Shown here: positions 41,510 through 50,797 of the stretch, piece after piece
How positions within the stretch are numbered: the stretch's first letter is position 1
Layout: every line of letters starts with the position of its first letter
Assembly: GCA_963843945.1 (NCBI GenBank)
Contig: CAWJMF010000006.1
Location: 248,001-312,000 of the forward strand
Direction of reading: 5' to 3'
Length of the DNA stretch: 64,000 nt
Source: CAWJMF01 sp963843945
Lineage (GTDB): Bacteria > Vulcanimicrobiota > Vulcanimicrobiia > Vulcanimicrobiales > Vulcanimicrobiaceae
The notes under the pieces: generated by a model
Databases searched by the model: none
Seen by the model: the letters and a program-made list of their open reading frames with translations, nothing else
Told to the model about the DNA's origin: nothing
Position numbers and translations under genes: made by a program

Positions 41510-41748
41510 CACGAATTCCCACCTTGCGGAGGGCTGATCCTGAGTTTCCCTTCGGGAAGCCTCGCTAATCAGTCGCCCGGCGCCCGGCATTCACAGGACG
41601 TTCATTACCTCGTGGGACGCCCTCGCTACGATTCGGCTTGCCATGCGTACCGAACTCTCGCGGCGGCTCCCCGGTGGACATTTCACGAGCGGCACGAAGT
41701 AGTTGCCAATTCTATCCGGCGCGGTTGAGGCTGCGGTGAGGCCATGAC

Positions 41749-42897
41749 GTGGGCGAACAGAGAGCCATAGGGAGACCGCGCGCCGCGCGGTCTCGTAGAC
41801 CGGCAGCCCGACGCCTCGGCGCCGGCGCTAGCGCGCTCGCCTTCCTCGCGGCATGCGCCGCTCCGCCACCAAAATATAGCGGGACGGTTCAGACCGAGTC
41901 GGTCGCCATCGGCAGCCAGGTTGGAGGACGGATCGTCGAGGTCGACGTCTCTACCGGAAGCCGCGTACGTCGCGGCTCCGTTGTGTTACGCCTAGACCCG
42001 GCGATGCTCGAAGCCGAATACGCGCAGGCGCGAGCGCAGAGGCAGCAAGCTGCGGAGCGGCTTGCCGAACTGCGCAACGGCAACGTTGCGAGCGACGTGG
42101 CTCACGCGCGCGCGCAGAGCGCGCAAGCGACGGCCCAGTACAAGCAGACCGTGGCGCAATTTCAACCTCAAGCGTCCGCTCAGGCAGCCGCGGTTCGCGA
42201 CGCGGAAGCCGCCCTCGTTCTCGCCCGAGCGTCGTTCGGCCGCACGCAGCGCTTGGCCGCGAGCGGCGACGTTTCGCGACAGAGCTTGGACAACGCGCGC
42301 GCTCAATACGCCCAGGCACAAGCCCAACTCGCGCAGGCCCGCTCGAACTACGCCGCCCTCGTAAGCGCCGCGCTTCCCGGCGAACGTTCGGCAGCGCGGG
42401 CGAACGCAGCGGCGCAATCCGAGAACTACACGACGGTCCGCAACGGCCCGCGCACCGAAGAGATCGAGCAGGCGCGCGCGCAGCTTGCCGCCGCAGGGGC
42501 TGCCGCCGACTACGCGCGCACGCGCTTGGACGAAGCCACGGTGAGCGCGCCGGCGAACGGCGTCGTCCAAAGTTTCAACTTGCATCCCGGCGACCTTTTG
42601 CTGCCGAACCAGCAGGCGGCCGTGATCGATACGTTCGCCGACCCTTATGCGTACGTTTACGCTTCGCAGCGGGATCTCGGCAAGTTGGCCGCCAGCACGA
42701 AGGTGACGGTCGTCTCCGACGCCGATGGGCGCACCTACGGCGGCGTCGTCGAGGCGCACGACCGTACCGCGCAGTTCACCCCGCAAAACGTCGAAACGGC
42801 CGACCAGCGGGCCGACCTCGTGTACGGCGTCAAAGTGCGCATCCACGACCCGCAGCATCGTCTACTCGACGGCACGACCGTTACGGTCTCCCCTTGA
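41749..42897 (+). CDS. HlyD/EmrA-type periplasmic adaptor, probable lipoprotein
   Basis: A 382-residue membrane-fusion protein of an efflux pump. After a basic leader a hydrophobic segment ends in a lipobox-like LAAC (about residue 36). The lipoyl half motifs are GSQVGGRIVEVDVSTGSRV (about 56-74) and VSAPANGVVQSFNLHPGD (about 266-283), flanking a long alpha-hairpin rich in Ala/Gln/Arg. The start is GTG at 41749. It overlaps the ABC ATPase gene by 4 nt (TTGA), so adaptor, ATPase and permease are one export system. Confidence 0.88.
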   Translation: MGEQRAIGRPRAARSRRPAARRLGAGASALAFLAACAAPPPKYSGTVQTESVAIGSQVGGRIVEVDVSTGSRVRRGSVVLRLDPAMLEAEYAQARAQRQQAAERLAELRNGNVASDVAHARAQSAQATAQYKQTVAQFQPQASAQAAAVRDAEAALVLARASFGRTQRLAASGDVSRQSLDNARAQYAQAQAQLAQARSNYAALVSAALPGERSAARANAAAQSENYTTVRNGPRTEEIEQARAQLAAAGAAADYARTRLDEATVSAPANGVVQSFNLHPGDLLLPNQQAAVIDTFADPYAYVYASQRDLGKLAASTKVTVVSDADGRTYGGVVEAHDRTAQFTPQNVETADQRADLVYGVKVRIHDPQHRLLDGTTVTVSP

Positions 42898-43823
42898 GCG
42901 CAGCCGCCATCGCGCTCGAGGGGCTAACCAAACGCTACGGGGAGCGCAACGTCGTCGATGCGATTTCCCTCTCGGTCGCCGCGGGCAGTATCTTCGGCTT
43001 TCTGGGCCCAAACGGCAGCGGGAAGTCCACGACGATCAAAATGCTCTGTGCGCTGGTACGACCGACTTCCGGTCACGCGACGGTCGCCGGATTCGACATC
43101 GTTGCGCAAAGCGATGACGTACGCCGCTCCATCGGCTACATGGCGCAAGCGTTCACCCTCTACGGCGAACTCACGGTCGACGAGAATCTGGAGTTCTACG
43201 CGCGCGCCTACGGCCTCGGAAAGCGCATACCGCAGCGCAAACGCGAGGTCATCGACATCGTCGGAATCGGCGAATATCGCGACATGCTTGCCGCTCGCCT
43301 TTCAGGCGGTTGGCAACGCAGGCTCGCGCTGGCTGCGGCACTGATCCACGATCCGCTCGTTGTGTTCCTCGACGAACCCACCTCCGGCATCGATCCGGTC
43401 GCTCGCCGCAACCTTTGGGATCTGCTTTTCCGGCTCGCCGCGTCGGGAAAGACTTTTTTCGTTACGACGCACTACATGGATGAAGCCGAACGGTGCTCCT
43501 CGCTTGCTTACATCTTCGAAGGGAAGCTGCTTGCCAGCGGTTCGCCCGCCGCTATCTGCGCGCTTCCGGTCGTCACGCCCGCCGGGACGACCCGCTACGC
43601 CGTCACTGCGGATGACGTCATGGCCCTCTTTAAACGAGTCAACGACGATGCGTCAATCCAGGAAGCAACAATTTTCGGTCGCGACATCCACATCGTCGTC
43701 GAAGCCTCGGCCTCAGCGGGTCAGATCGCGCGCGAGCTCAGCGTCGACCCTACGCGAGTCTCGCCGATCGCGCCCTCCCTCGAAGACGCTTTCGTGGCGC
43801 TGACGCGAGCCAACGAGAAATGA
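42894..43823 (+). CDS. ABC transporter ATP-binding protein (ABC-2 exporter)
   Basis: A 309-residue ATPase. Walker A GPNGSGKST (about 38-46), Q-loop in YMAQAFTLY, signature LSGGWQRR, Walker B VVFLDEPTSGIDP and the switch His in VTTHYMDEAE are all present. A C-terminal domain of about 90 residues follows, as in YbhF/DrrA-type exporters. The TTG start overlaps the HlyD stop; the permease start overlaps its own stop (ATGA). The exported substrate is unknown, drugs or lipids being typical. Confidence 0.92.
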   Translation: MSAAAIALEGLTKRYGERNVVDAISLSVAAGSIFGFLGPNGSGKSTTIKMLCALVRPTSGHATVAGFDIVAQSDDVRRSIGYMAQAFTLYGELTVDENLEFYARAYGLGKRIPQRKREVIDIVGIGEYRDMLAARLSGGWQRRLALAAALIHDPLVVFLDEPTSGIDPVARRNLWDLLFRLAASGKTFFVTTHYMDEAERCSSLAYIFEGKLLASGSPAAICALPVVTPAGTTRYAVTADDVMALFKRVNDDASIQEATIFGRDIHIVVEASASAGQIARELSVDPTRVSPIAPSLEDAFVALTRANEK

Positions 43824-44935
43824 GTTCGGCCTGGGACCTCCGCGGCTTCAACGCGATCTTCTACAAAGAAATACGGCAGCTCGTCCGCAGCCCGGCGACG
43901 TTCGTCTTTACCGTGTTCATTCCGATGCTGCAACTGCTTCTGCTCGGATACGCAATCAACACGACGGTCGAACACGTGCCGGCTGCCGTTTATAACGGAG
44001 ACCACGGACGCGCGGCGCAAGCCTTTCTCGATGCGATCGCCGGTTCGCGCACCTTCGACTTGGTGAGCTACGTTCCGAGCCGCAAAGCGCTCAACGACGC
44101 CATCGTCGCGGGCCACGTTCGCGTCGCCTTCGACATCCCGGAAAACTTCACGGCGGACGTACTGGCCGGCCGTCATCCGGCGATCGGCGTTCTGGTCGAC
44201 GGCTCGGACTCCGCCATCGCCCAGGTTGCCTACGGATCTGCCGCGGCGTTCGCGGGAATCCCGCTGCGCGACGTGACCGCTCCGCAGCTGCCTGCGTTCG
44301 AAGTTCGGCCGCTGGTGCTGTTCAATCCATCGATGCGCAGCGCCGATTTCTTCGTGCCGGGGTTGATCGGCCTCGTCATGCAGAACATCACGATCCTCTT
44401 GACGGCGTTTGCCATCGTGGGCGAGCGCGAACGCGGAACGCTCGATCAGCTCCTGGTGACGCCGATCGGCGCAGCCGGCCTCATGCTCGGCAAGCTCCTG
44501 CCGTACGCGCTCATCGCCGGCATCGACTTCGGCGCGTTGCTGCTCGCAATGCGCCTGGTTTTCGGAGTCCCCGTGATGGGAAGCGTCATCCTGTTGACGC
44601 TGCTGTCGACCGGCTTCTTGATGACCGCGCTGGGTCTCGGCCTCTTGATCTCGACGATCGCGCAAAACCAAATGCAGGCCACTTTGATGGCGACGTTCCT
44701 GCTCTTGCCGTCGGTATTGTTGTCCGGCACGATTTTCGAAAGGACGCTGATGCCCCCTCCGATGCAAGCCATCGCTTACATCATACCCTTGACCTACTAC
44801 ATCGAGATTCTGCGCGGCATCATCCTGCGCGGCGCCGGAATCGAGCAGCTGTGGCCCCAAGCCGCCGCCGTCTTCGGGTATGGGATTCTCGTCTTCTCCA
44901 TTGCGAGCTTCCGCTTCGCTCGGGCCTTCCGCTAG
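43820..44935 (+). CDS. ABC-2 type permease
   Basis: A 371-residue integral membrane protein of the YbhS/YbhR type. TM1 (about 25-45) precedes a large extracytoplasmic domain (about 46-175), then five more segments toward the C-terminus. The ABC2 motif region includes ERERGTLDQLLVTPI (about 203-217). It pairs with the ATPase just upstream. Its last 4 nt overlap the convergent propeller-phosphoesterase gene. Confidence 0.9.
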   Translation: MSSAWDLRGFNAIFYKEIRQLVRSPATFVFTVFIPMLQLLLLGYAINTTVEHVPAAVYNGDHGRAAQAFLDAIAGSRTFDLVSYVPSRKALNDAIVAGHVRVAFDIPENFTADVLAGRHPAIGVLVDGSDSAIAQVAYGSAAAFAGIPLRDVTAPQLPAFEVRPLVLFNPSMRSADFFVPGLIGLVMQNITILLTAFAIVGERERGTLDQLLVTPIGAAGLMLGKLLPYALIAGIDFGALLLAMRLVFGVPVMGSVILLTLLSTGFLMTALGLGLLISTIAQNQMQATLMATFLLLPSVLLSGTIFERTLMPPPMQAIAYIIPLTYYIEILRGIILRGAGIEQLWPQAAAVFGYGILVFSIASFRFARAFR

Positions 44936-47244
44936 CGCTCGAACCAACCGACGGCGGGGTGCGCGGCATGCGGCCCTTTCACCGCGCCCCAGAGGATGTC
45001 GTTGAGCGTCCCGTCCTCGACTTTATCGGCTACGGCGAAATCGAGGCGATCGCTGTCGGACGCCCGATAGGCCGTTTTTCCGTTTTTCGCATCGAGATCG
45101 ATTCGAGCCGCCAGCGCGTCGAAGGGCCGCAGATCGGGCGTCGCAACGAAGGCATCGTTCAGCGGCGCGGCGCCCGCGTCGTAGGCCGAGAGCGGCGCGA
45201 TCCCGAGGATCGTCTCGATCGTTCGCAGGACGCTTGCCGTCGAATACGAGGCGTGCACGAGCCCGCCGCGCGCGTAGGGACTGGCAAGGTAGAGCGGCGA
45301 GCGTTGTTCGTCGACGTGATCGGCACCGTTCTGGGCGTCGTCCTCGAGCACGAAGATAGCCGTACTCTTCCAATCCGGACTGTGCGAGACCGCCTCGACG
45401 AGCTTACCGACGGCTTGGTCGTTGTCGGCGACCATCGCCTCGGGCGTGTTCTTTCCCGTCTGCGTCCCGGCGGTATGGTCTCGCGGAAAGCGCACGATCT
45501 CGAGTTGCGGCAGCGTTCCGGTTCGCTCGAAGGCATCGAACTCGCGCTTCCACTCGGCGAACCGGTCCGTGTCGCGTAAGCTCATGTCGAAGGTCGGGAA
45601 GGCGAAGTCGGTGTGCGTCTGGAGCCCACGGTGGGTCGTCGAAGTCGGAATGCCGCTCGCGGTCGGCCCCGCGGTAACGAACTCGCCGTAATTCCGATAC
45701 GATACGTGCGCGCGCCCTGCGGCATCCCAGAGGTAGCCCGAGTGCGGAATCGATGCTTCGGCGCCGTCTTCGAAGTCGTAATAAGGGCGGCGCTGCGCGT
45801 AGTTCGCCGGCCACATGCGTTCGAGGTAGTCGTTCGCGAAGGCCGCCATCGACCAACTGTGCCCGTCGGCGCTGACGTGCGAGTTGGTGAAGAACCGGTC
45901 GAACAGCCCGAAGCGCGACGCCAGGGCGTGTTCGTTGGGCGTGACGTCGGCACCGAACATCACGAGCTTGGCGTCGCCATCGCCGGCCGGCAGATCCCCG
46001 AGGATCTGGTCGTACGTGCGATTTTCTTTGACGACATAGATGACGTGGACGATCGGACCGTGCGCGCGAACCACCGGCGAAGCTGGTGCGGTCCGGCGCG
46101 CGTAGGGCGCCCCCAACGATTGAACGAGCCCGACTCCGTCGTGCAGCGCCGCGTCGCTAGGACGTCCGATGCGCCGGATCGATCCGACCAGATTGTCGGC
46201 GATGTAGTAGCCCCTGCCTTGCGGCGTGAAGTTCGGATTGGCGTGGCTGCTTTCGCCTTTTCCATCGGCAATCAAGAGTGCGCCACCGGCTACGGACACG
46301 ATCGAGGTTGGATACCATCCGGTCGCGATGGCACCTAGGGGCGAGAGCTTGCCGCCGCTGCGGCTGAAAACCGCGACGGCGTTCGCGGCACCGCACGGGA
46401 CGTAGAGCCGGTCGCCATCGAGATAGAGTGCGTCCGGTGACGACCCGACGACGCCGCGCTCGACAAACGGCAACGGGGCGCGCTGCACGACGGCCTGGCT
46501 CGCCAGCGAGACGACCGAAACGTCGTCGTCATCGGTGTCGGCGACGTACAGGTTCGCGTCGTCGACTGCGAGCGCCGCCGGGTGCAAGCCGACTGCAATG
46601 CGCGCGCTCAGGCTGAAGGTCGCGGGATCGATGACGTCGACCTGCGACTCGGCCCGGTCGGCGACGAAGACTCGCTTCCCGTCGGGACTGTAGGCGACCG
46701 CCGCCGGGTGACGGCCGGTCGGCACCATGCCCGAAATCGTACCCGACGCAACGTCGATGAAGGCGAGCCGGTTCGCGAGGTCGCCGGCAACGGCCAGCGT
46801 CTTGCCGTCGGGCGAAAACGTCATGGCCGAAGCAGCGAACGGAATGGGCAACGACACGGTCCGATCGACGCGTGCGGCTTCCGTATCGACGTGAGCGATT
46901 TGCTCCTGAAAGGTCGAGGTCGAGGCGACCCAGACTCCGTCACCATCCGGATCGCGCAGCGGCGCGCCGAAAGCGTTGCTGAATTCAACGGATCGCAGCG
47001 TCTCCAGCGTGCGCGCGTCGAGCACCCGAAGCACCGGTTTGGCGTGGCCCGTTTCGAGTTCGAAGGCACGCGAGCCGTCGCGCGAGGCGACGATGCCGCT
47101 CGGCAACGTTCCTACGATCGCGACGGTCGCCGGCGGTGGCGTCAGCCGCCAGCCATTGGGGAGCGTGACCGGGGCGACGGCTGCGACCGCGCCGGCGGAC
47201 GCCAGCACGAGAGCGGCGCCGAGAGAAACCGCGATGCGATTCAA
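44932..47244 (-). CDS. Exported YVTN propeller - phosphoesterase fusion
   Basis: A 770-residue protein with a signal peptide (1-22), an N-terminal seven-blade-type YVTN beta-propeller (about 40-350, with repeats such as AVAYSPDGKRVFVADR) and a C-terminal phosphoesterase domain of the alkaline phosphatase superfamily (about 395-760). The latter shows VIYVVKENRTYDQILGD, FFTNSHVSADGH, FPRDHTAG and FVLEDDAQNGADHVD. Such fusions are common in soil bacteria and are thought to hydrolyse phosphate mono- or diesters in the periplasm. The gene appears to be monocistronic. Confidence 0.88.
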   Translation of the reverse strand: MNRIAVSLGAALVLASAGAVAAVAPVTLPNGWRLTPPPATVAIVGTLPSGIVASRDGSRAFELETGHAKPVLRVLDARTLETLRSVEFSNAFGAPLRDPDGDGVWVASTSTFQEQIAHVDTEAARVDRTVSLPIPFAASAMTFSPDGKTLAVAGDLANRLAFIDVASGTISGMVPTGRHPAAVAYSPDGKRVFVADRAESQVDVIDPATFSLSARIAVGLHPAALAVDDANLYVADTDDDDVSVVSLASQAVVQRAPLPFVERGVVGSSPDALYLDGDRLYVPCGAANAVAVFSRSGGKLSPLGAIATGWYPTSIVSVAGGALLIADGKGESSHANPNFTPQGRGYYIADNLVGSIRRIGRPSDAALHDGVGLVQSLGAPYARRTAPASPVVRAHGPIVHVIYVVKENRTYDQILGDLPAGDGDAKLVMFGADVTPNEHALASRFGLFDRFFTNSHVSADGHSWSMAAFANDYLERMWPANYAQRRPYYDFEDGAEASIPHSGYLWDAAGRAHVSYRNYGEFVTAGPTASGIPTSTTHRGLQTHTDFAFPTFDMSLRDTDRFAEWKREFDAFERTGTLPQLEIVRFPRDHTAGTQTGKNTPEAMVADNDQAVGKLVEAVSHSPDWKSTAIFVLEDDAQNGADHVDEQRSPLYLASPYARGGLVHASYSTASVLRTIETILGIAPLSAYDAGAAPLNDAFVATPDLRPFDALAARIDLDAKNGKTAYRASDSDRLDFAVADKVEDGTLNDILWGAVKGPHAAHPAVGWFER

Positions 47245-47268
47245 CGAAATGCTCCCGTAGAAGGACTG

Positions 47269-47625
47269 CTAGCTTGGGGCGGAACTCTTCGACGGCGCGG
47301 ATTGGTAACGGCGGAACGAAACCCGCTCGAGCGTGACCAACCCTTCGACGATCATCTGCTCGAGCTGCGGGACGATTGCTTCGATCGTTTCGGTCGTATC
47401 GACGACCTCGATGAGGACGGGCATTCCGGTGTGAAAGGACCAGACGCGCTGCGCGTGGATCTCGCGGTGCGAACCGAAACCTTCGACGGCGCGAAAGACG
47501 CTCGCTCCCGCCACTCCGGCACTGAGTAACACGTCGAGGATGGCGTCTTTGAGCGGCTTGCCGTGCCAGCGGTCGTCTTCACGAATGAAAACGCGCAGCA
47601 GTTGACCTTCGACAAATCGCTCCAT
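47269..47625 (-). CDS. DUF190-family protein
   Basis: A 118-residue protein of the DUF190 family, a PII-like ferredoxin fold often encoded beside fluoride channels. Characteristic parts are RVFIREDDRWHGKPL, GVAGASVFRAVEGFG and MPVLIEVVDT. The ATG at 47625 follows a strong GGAGG at 8 nt. It is divergent from a second DUF190 gene at 47730, about 104 bp away, so two paralogues flank one promoter region. Confidence 0.88.
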   Translation of the reverse strand: MERFVEGQLLRVFIREDDRWHGKPLKDAILDVLLSAGVAGASVFRAVEGFGSHREIHAQRVWSFHTGMPVLIEVVDTTETIEAIVPQLEQMIVEGLVTLERVSFRRYQSAPSKSSAPS

Positions 47626-47729
47626 CGTACGGCCTCCCACGGCGCCCGCTAAGACTTCGAAGCGCCGCCGCGCGTTCCCGCCGCTTTCATCACGCGGGAC
47701 GAGCTCGAGGGCGAGTGGAAAGAGCGGCG

Positions 47730-48053
47730 ATGCAACCGGCGCCCCTCGAGAGCATGCTGATGCGGATCTACGTCGCGGAGAGCTCGCACGTTAAGGGCAC
47801 GGCGACGCACGCGGCGATCCTCACCGCGCTCGAGGAGCGCGGCGTACGCGGGGCTATCGCCTTCAAGGGGATCGAGGGGTACGGAGCTCGGCGCCGCGTT
47901 TCGGTTGCATCGGTGGTCGACGCGGTCGCCGACCTGCCGATCCTCATTGAAGTCATCGACACGATCCCGGCGATCGAGAGCTTCGTGCCGCTGCTCGACG
48001 AGCTCTTGCCGGACGGGTTCGTAACGCTCGAGCGACTGCACGTGCGGGGCTGA
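47730..48053 (+). CDS. DUF190-family protein (second copy)
   Basis: A 107-residue DUF190 protein: LMRIYVAESSHVKGTATH, GVRGAIAFKGIEGYG and LPILIEVIDTIP are aligned with the first copy, but identity is modest, so the duplication is old. The ATG at 47730 is chosen; a GTG at 47715 is in frame. Its stop overlaps the start of crcB by one base (TGATG), linking the two in translation and suggesting that this DUF190 protein supports or senses fluoride export. Confidence 0.88.
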   Translation: MQPAPLESMLMRIYVAESSHVKGTATHAAILTALEERGVRGAIAFKGIEGYGARRRVSVASVVDAVADLPILIEVIDTIPAIESFVPLLDELLPDGFVTLERLHVRG

Positions 48054-48445
48054 TGCCCGAACTCCGCGCAGTCGTGGCCGTCGGCGCCGGCGCCGCGCTC
48101 GGCGGCATGTTGCGATTCCTCGCGACCCAGGCCGTGGTCGGGCGCTTCGGTGCGAGTACCGCGCCGTACGCGACGGTCTTTATCAACGTCAGCGGCTCGT
48201 TCCTGATCGGCGTCGTCATCGAGCTGGCCCAAACCCGCGCCGATTTCGGTCCCCTCGTCCGTTTGTTTGCCGCGACGGGCGTCTTGGGCGGCTACACGAC
48301 CTTCTCCACTTTTTCGTTCGAGGCGCTCGCGCTCGCCGGCGGCGGCTTCCTGTGGGAGGCGTTCCTGTACGTTTTCGGAAGCGTCGCGCTCGGCATCGGC
48401 GCGGCTTTCGCCGGGATCGCCGCGGCGCGCGCGTTTGCCGTATGA
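48053..48445 (+). CDS. crcB: Fluoride channel CrcB/FluC
   Basis: A 130-residue small membrane protein with four membrane segments. The family signature is present: GGMLRFLA, then FINVSGSFLIG (the conserved Asn near the pore), and GGYTTFSTFSFE with the Thr/Phe track that binds fluoride. It works as an antiparallel dimer, so one gene suffices. The start is coupled to the DUF190 gene and its end overlaps the M48-RDD gene (ATGA). No fluoride riboswitch consensus was found upstream. Confidence 0.93.
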   Translation: MPELRAVVAVGAGAALGGMLRFLATQAVVGRFGASTAPYATVFINVSGSFLIGVVIELAQTRADFGPLVRLFAATGVLGGYTTFSTFSFEALALAGGGFLWEAFLYVFGSVALGIGAAFAGIAAARAFAV

Positions 48446-49791
48446 GCGAGCCGCGCACGAGTCCCGCGGCGGCGAGTTCGCTCTTTTCGGGTCAGCGCTC
48501 GCTTCGCGTGCCGCGCGAGCGCAGCGCGCTTGTCCTCTCGCTGCTCGCGGCGCCGATTGCGATCGTGCTGGTCGGCCTCTTCTTCCACGGCGTTACGGTG
48601 AGCGAGGTCGTGCTGCTGGTCGTCGTCGCGCTCGTGCTCGTATCGCTGGCGCGGGGGCGCCTGCTCGGAAACAGCGTCCGCATCAACGAGCGGCAGTTCC
48701 CCGAAGTTTTCGAAGACGTCAGCCACATCGCTGCGGACCTCGGCGTTCAGGCGCCGCTGGTCTTCGTCCGCGACGACCCCTTCGTGCCGCTGACCTCGGT
48801 CGGAACCGAGGAGCCCTACGCGCTCGTGATCTCGAGCCAGTACTTCGAGCACTTGCGGCGTCCGGAGCTGCGCTTTCTGCTCGCGCGCGAACTCGCGCAC
48901 ATCGCAGCGGGGCACACGCGCGTCGCATCGCTCTTCAGCGCGTCGGGCCGCGAGAACCCCTTCGTTTCGATCCTGTTCGGTTCGTGGATGCGAAAGACCG
49001 AGTACACCGCCGACCGCGTCGGGTTGCTTTTTTGCGAGTCGCTCGAGGTCGCCAAGAGCGCGATCGCGATAACCACGTTTCATTCGATCGGACGGCGCAT
49101 CGACTACGAAGCGCTGGCCGAGCAGCAGGTCGCTCTCGAAGGCGACGGACGTCTTCGGCTCGGCGAGTGGAGCGCGGCCGTCCCGTTTGCCACCAATCGC
49201 TTAAAGGCGCTCGAGACCTTCGCGGGCTCGGCGCTCGAGCGGTACTGGCGCGAAGAAATCGGCCGAGCCGGACGCAAGAGCGAACTCGCGGGACCATCCG
49301 AACATGGCGAGTTCGTGCGTCGGCGCGATTGCGCCACGCCCCTGCGCCGCCTCTCGGCGACCTTGCTCGACCTTTTCGTCGTCTCGGCGATCGTGCAGTC
49401 GGGCGTCGTACAGACCGTCACGCGCAAGTCCGTCGACCCCGCGACGGCGCTCGATCTCGGCGACCTCGTCAAGCTCTATCCCTGGCTCGAGAAGATTCCC
49501 AAGATCCACTTCACGACGTCCATGAATCCCAAACTCTTCCTCGCCTTCTTCCTTTATAGCTTCATTCTGGTCGCGCTCAGCGGGCAGACCCTCGGCATGA
49601 TGGTCACGGAGATCCGGGTCGTGAACGTGCGCTTTGGGCGCACGCCGGCGATCCAAGCCCTCTGGCGTTACGTCGCGGGGATCGCCTCGACGCTGACCTT
49701 CGTTCCGGCGGTGTTCGGGCTCGCGCTTCGCATCCAGCCGCACGACCGACTTTCGCGGACGCGCGTCGTGCGGAGCCGGCTCCTGCGCTGA
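48442..49791 (+). CDS. M48-like metallopeptidase homologue with C-terminal RDD domain
   Basis: A 449-residue membrane protein. Two N-terminal membrane segments (about 28-68) precede an M48-type domain. The expected HExxH reads RELAH (about residue 150, in LLARELAHIAAGH), so the first zinc His is Arg; the downstream EYTADRVG with its ligand Glu is kept. A RDD domain with several hydrophobic segments (about 300-435, including GQTLGMMVTEIRVVN) ends the protein. It may be an inactive peptidase or bind metal differently. The ATG at 48442 overlaps crcB, so it shares that operon. Confidence 0.82.
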   Translation: MSEPRTSPAAASSLFSGQRSLRVPRERSALVLSLLAAPIAIVLVGLFFHGVTVSEVVLLVVVALVLVSLARGRLLGNSVRINERQFPEVFEDVSHIAADLGVQAPLVFVRDDPFVPLTSVGTEEPYALVISSQYFEHLRRPELRFLLARELAHIAAGHTRVASLFSASGRENPFVSILFGSWMRKTEYTADRVGLLFCESLEVAKSAIAITTFHSIGRRIDYEALAEQQVALEGDGRLRLGEWSAAVPFATNRLKALETFAGSALERYWREEIGRAGRKSELAGPSEHGEFVRRRDCATPLRRLSATLLDLFVVSAIVQSGVVQTVTRKSVDPATALDLGDLVKLYPWLEKIPKIHFTTSMNPKLFLAFFLYSFILVALSGQTLGMMVTEIRVVNVRFGRTPAIQALWRYVAGIASTLTFVPAVFGLALRIQPHDRLSRTRVVRSRLLR

Positions 49792-49887
49792 CGTGCGCCC
49801 GCGCCGCACTGGAGCGGGAGATTCATGTGAGGTTCACCGCCGGCACGCTACACTTACCTTCATTCGCGATTCCAATAAGGTGATGCA

Positions 49888-50796
49888 ATGCCGCTCGTCC
49901 CCGTAGCGCCCCCTCATTCCGTTCCGATCTTCAGCGGTTTCGACTACGTCACGGTGGACGCCGAACGGCGACGCGTCTATGCGGCGCACACCGGAAGCCA
50001 GGCCCTCCTCATCGTCGACGCCGACTCCGGCAACGTGCTCGGGCAAGTCAAGGTCGGTCCGCTGCACGGCGTCGCCGTCGACCCCGCGACCGGACACGTT
50101 TTCACGGGCGACGGTGAATCGAATACGGTTTCAGAGATCGATCCGGTCAGCAAGACGGTCCTGCGCTCGGCGGACGTCGACGGCAACGTCGACGCGATCG
50201 CGTACGACCCGGGCAACGGGCACATCTACGCGGACGAGGACAACGGAACGCGTATCTTCGTCGTCGACGCGAAGACGATGAAGAGCGTTGGAACCGTCGC
50301 GCTGCCCGGGCACAAACCGGAGTTCCTCGCGGTGGATCCCCAGACGCACGACGTCTACCAGAACATCGCGGACCTCTCGGAGTTCGTCATCGTCGACGGA
50401 ACGAGCCTCAAGGTAACCAAGACCATCCCGACGCCCGAGATCAAGAACAACCATCCGCTGCAATACGACCCGGCCTACGGTCACGTGCTCGTCGGCGGTC
50501 AGAACGGGCTGATCGCGGTTTACGACAGGACCGGCAAACTGATCGGGAAGACGCCGATCCAAGACCGCGTCGATCAGTGCAGTCTCAATCCCGTCTCGCA
50601 CGAGATGGCCTGCGCGGGAAGCGGAATGATCACCGTCGTGCGCGACAAACCGGCGGGTGCGCCCGACGCGGTCGCGCAGGGACCCGCCGCGCGCGGCGCC
50701 CACACCGTGGGCGTCGACGCTAAGACCGGAAATATCTGGACGGTCTGGGCGGAACCGAGCGGAGACTTCGTCCAGAATTTCAAAATCCAGCCCTAA
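49888..50796 (+). CDS. YVTN/YncE-type beta-propeller protein
   Basis: A 302-residue seven-bladed propeller made of repeats such as DYVTVDAERRRVYAAH, LHGVAVDPATGHVFTGD and VDAIAYDPGNGHIYADE. It has no obvious signal peptide, unlike many relatives; the ATG follows AAGGTG at good spacing, so the start seems right. It begins an operon with an acid phosphatase (1-nt gap) and two membrane proteins. Propellers of this type bind ligands or scaffold; no catalytic motif is seen. Confidence 0.85.
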   Translation: MPLVPVAPPHSVPIFSGFDYVTVDAERRRVYAAHTGSQALLIVDADSGNVLGQVKVGPLHGVAVDPATGHVFTGDGESNTVSEIDPVSKTVLRSADVDGNVDAIAYDPGNGHIYADEDNGTRIFVVDAKTMKSVGTVALPGHKPEFLAVDPQTHDVYQNIADLSEFVIVDGTSLKVTKTIPTPEIKNNHPLQYDPAYGHVLVGGQNGLIAVYDRTGKLIGKTPIQDRVDQCSLNPVSHEMACAGSGMITVVRDKPAGAPDAVAQGPAARGAHTVGVDAKTGNIWTVWAEPSGDFVQNFKIQP

Positions 50797-50797
50797 C

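Noticed and set aside
42894..43823. ABC ATPase signature LSGGW instead of LSGGQ considered as a defect
   Set aside because: The same change is common in ABC-2 exporter ATPases, so it is not unusual.
47641..47729. Search for a fluoride riboswitch upstream of the DUF190-crcB genes
   Set aside because: No GGNGAUGG-type consensus or pseudoknot pairing was visible by eye in the 90-bp leader.
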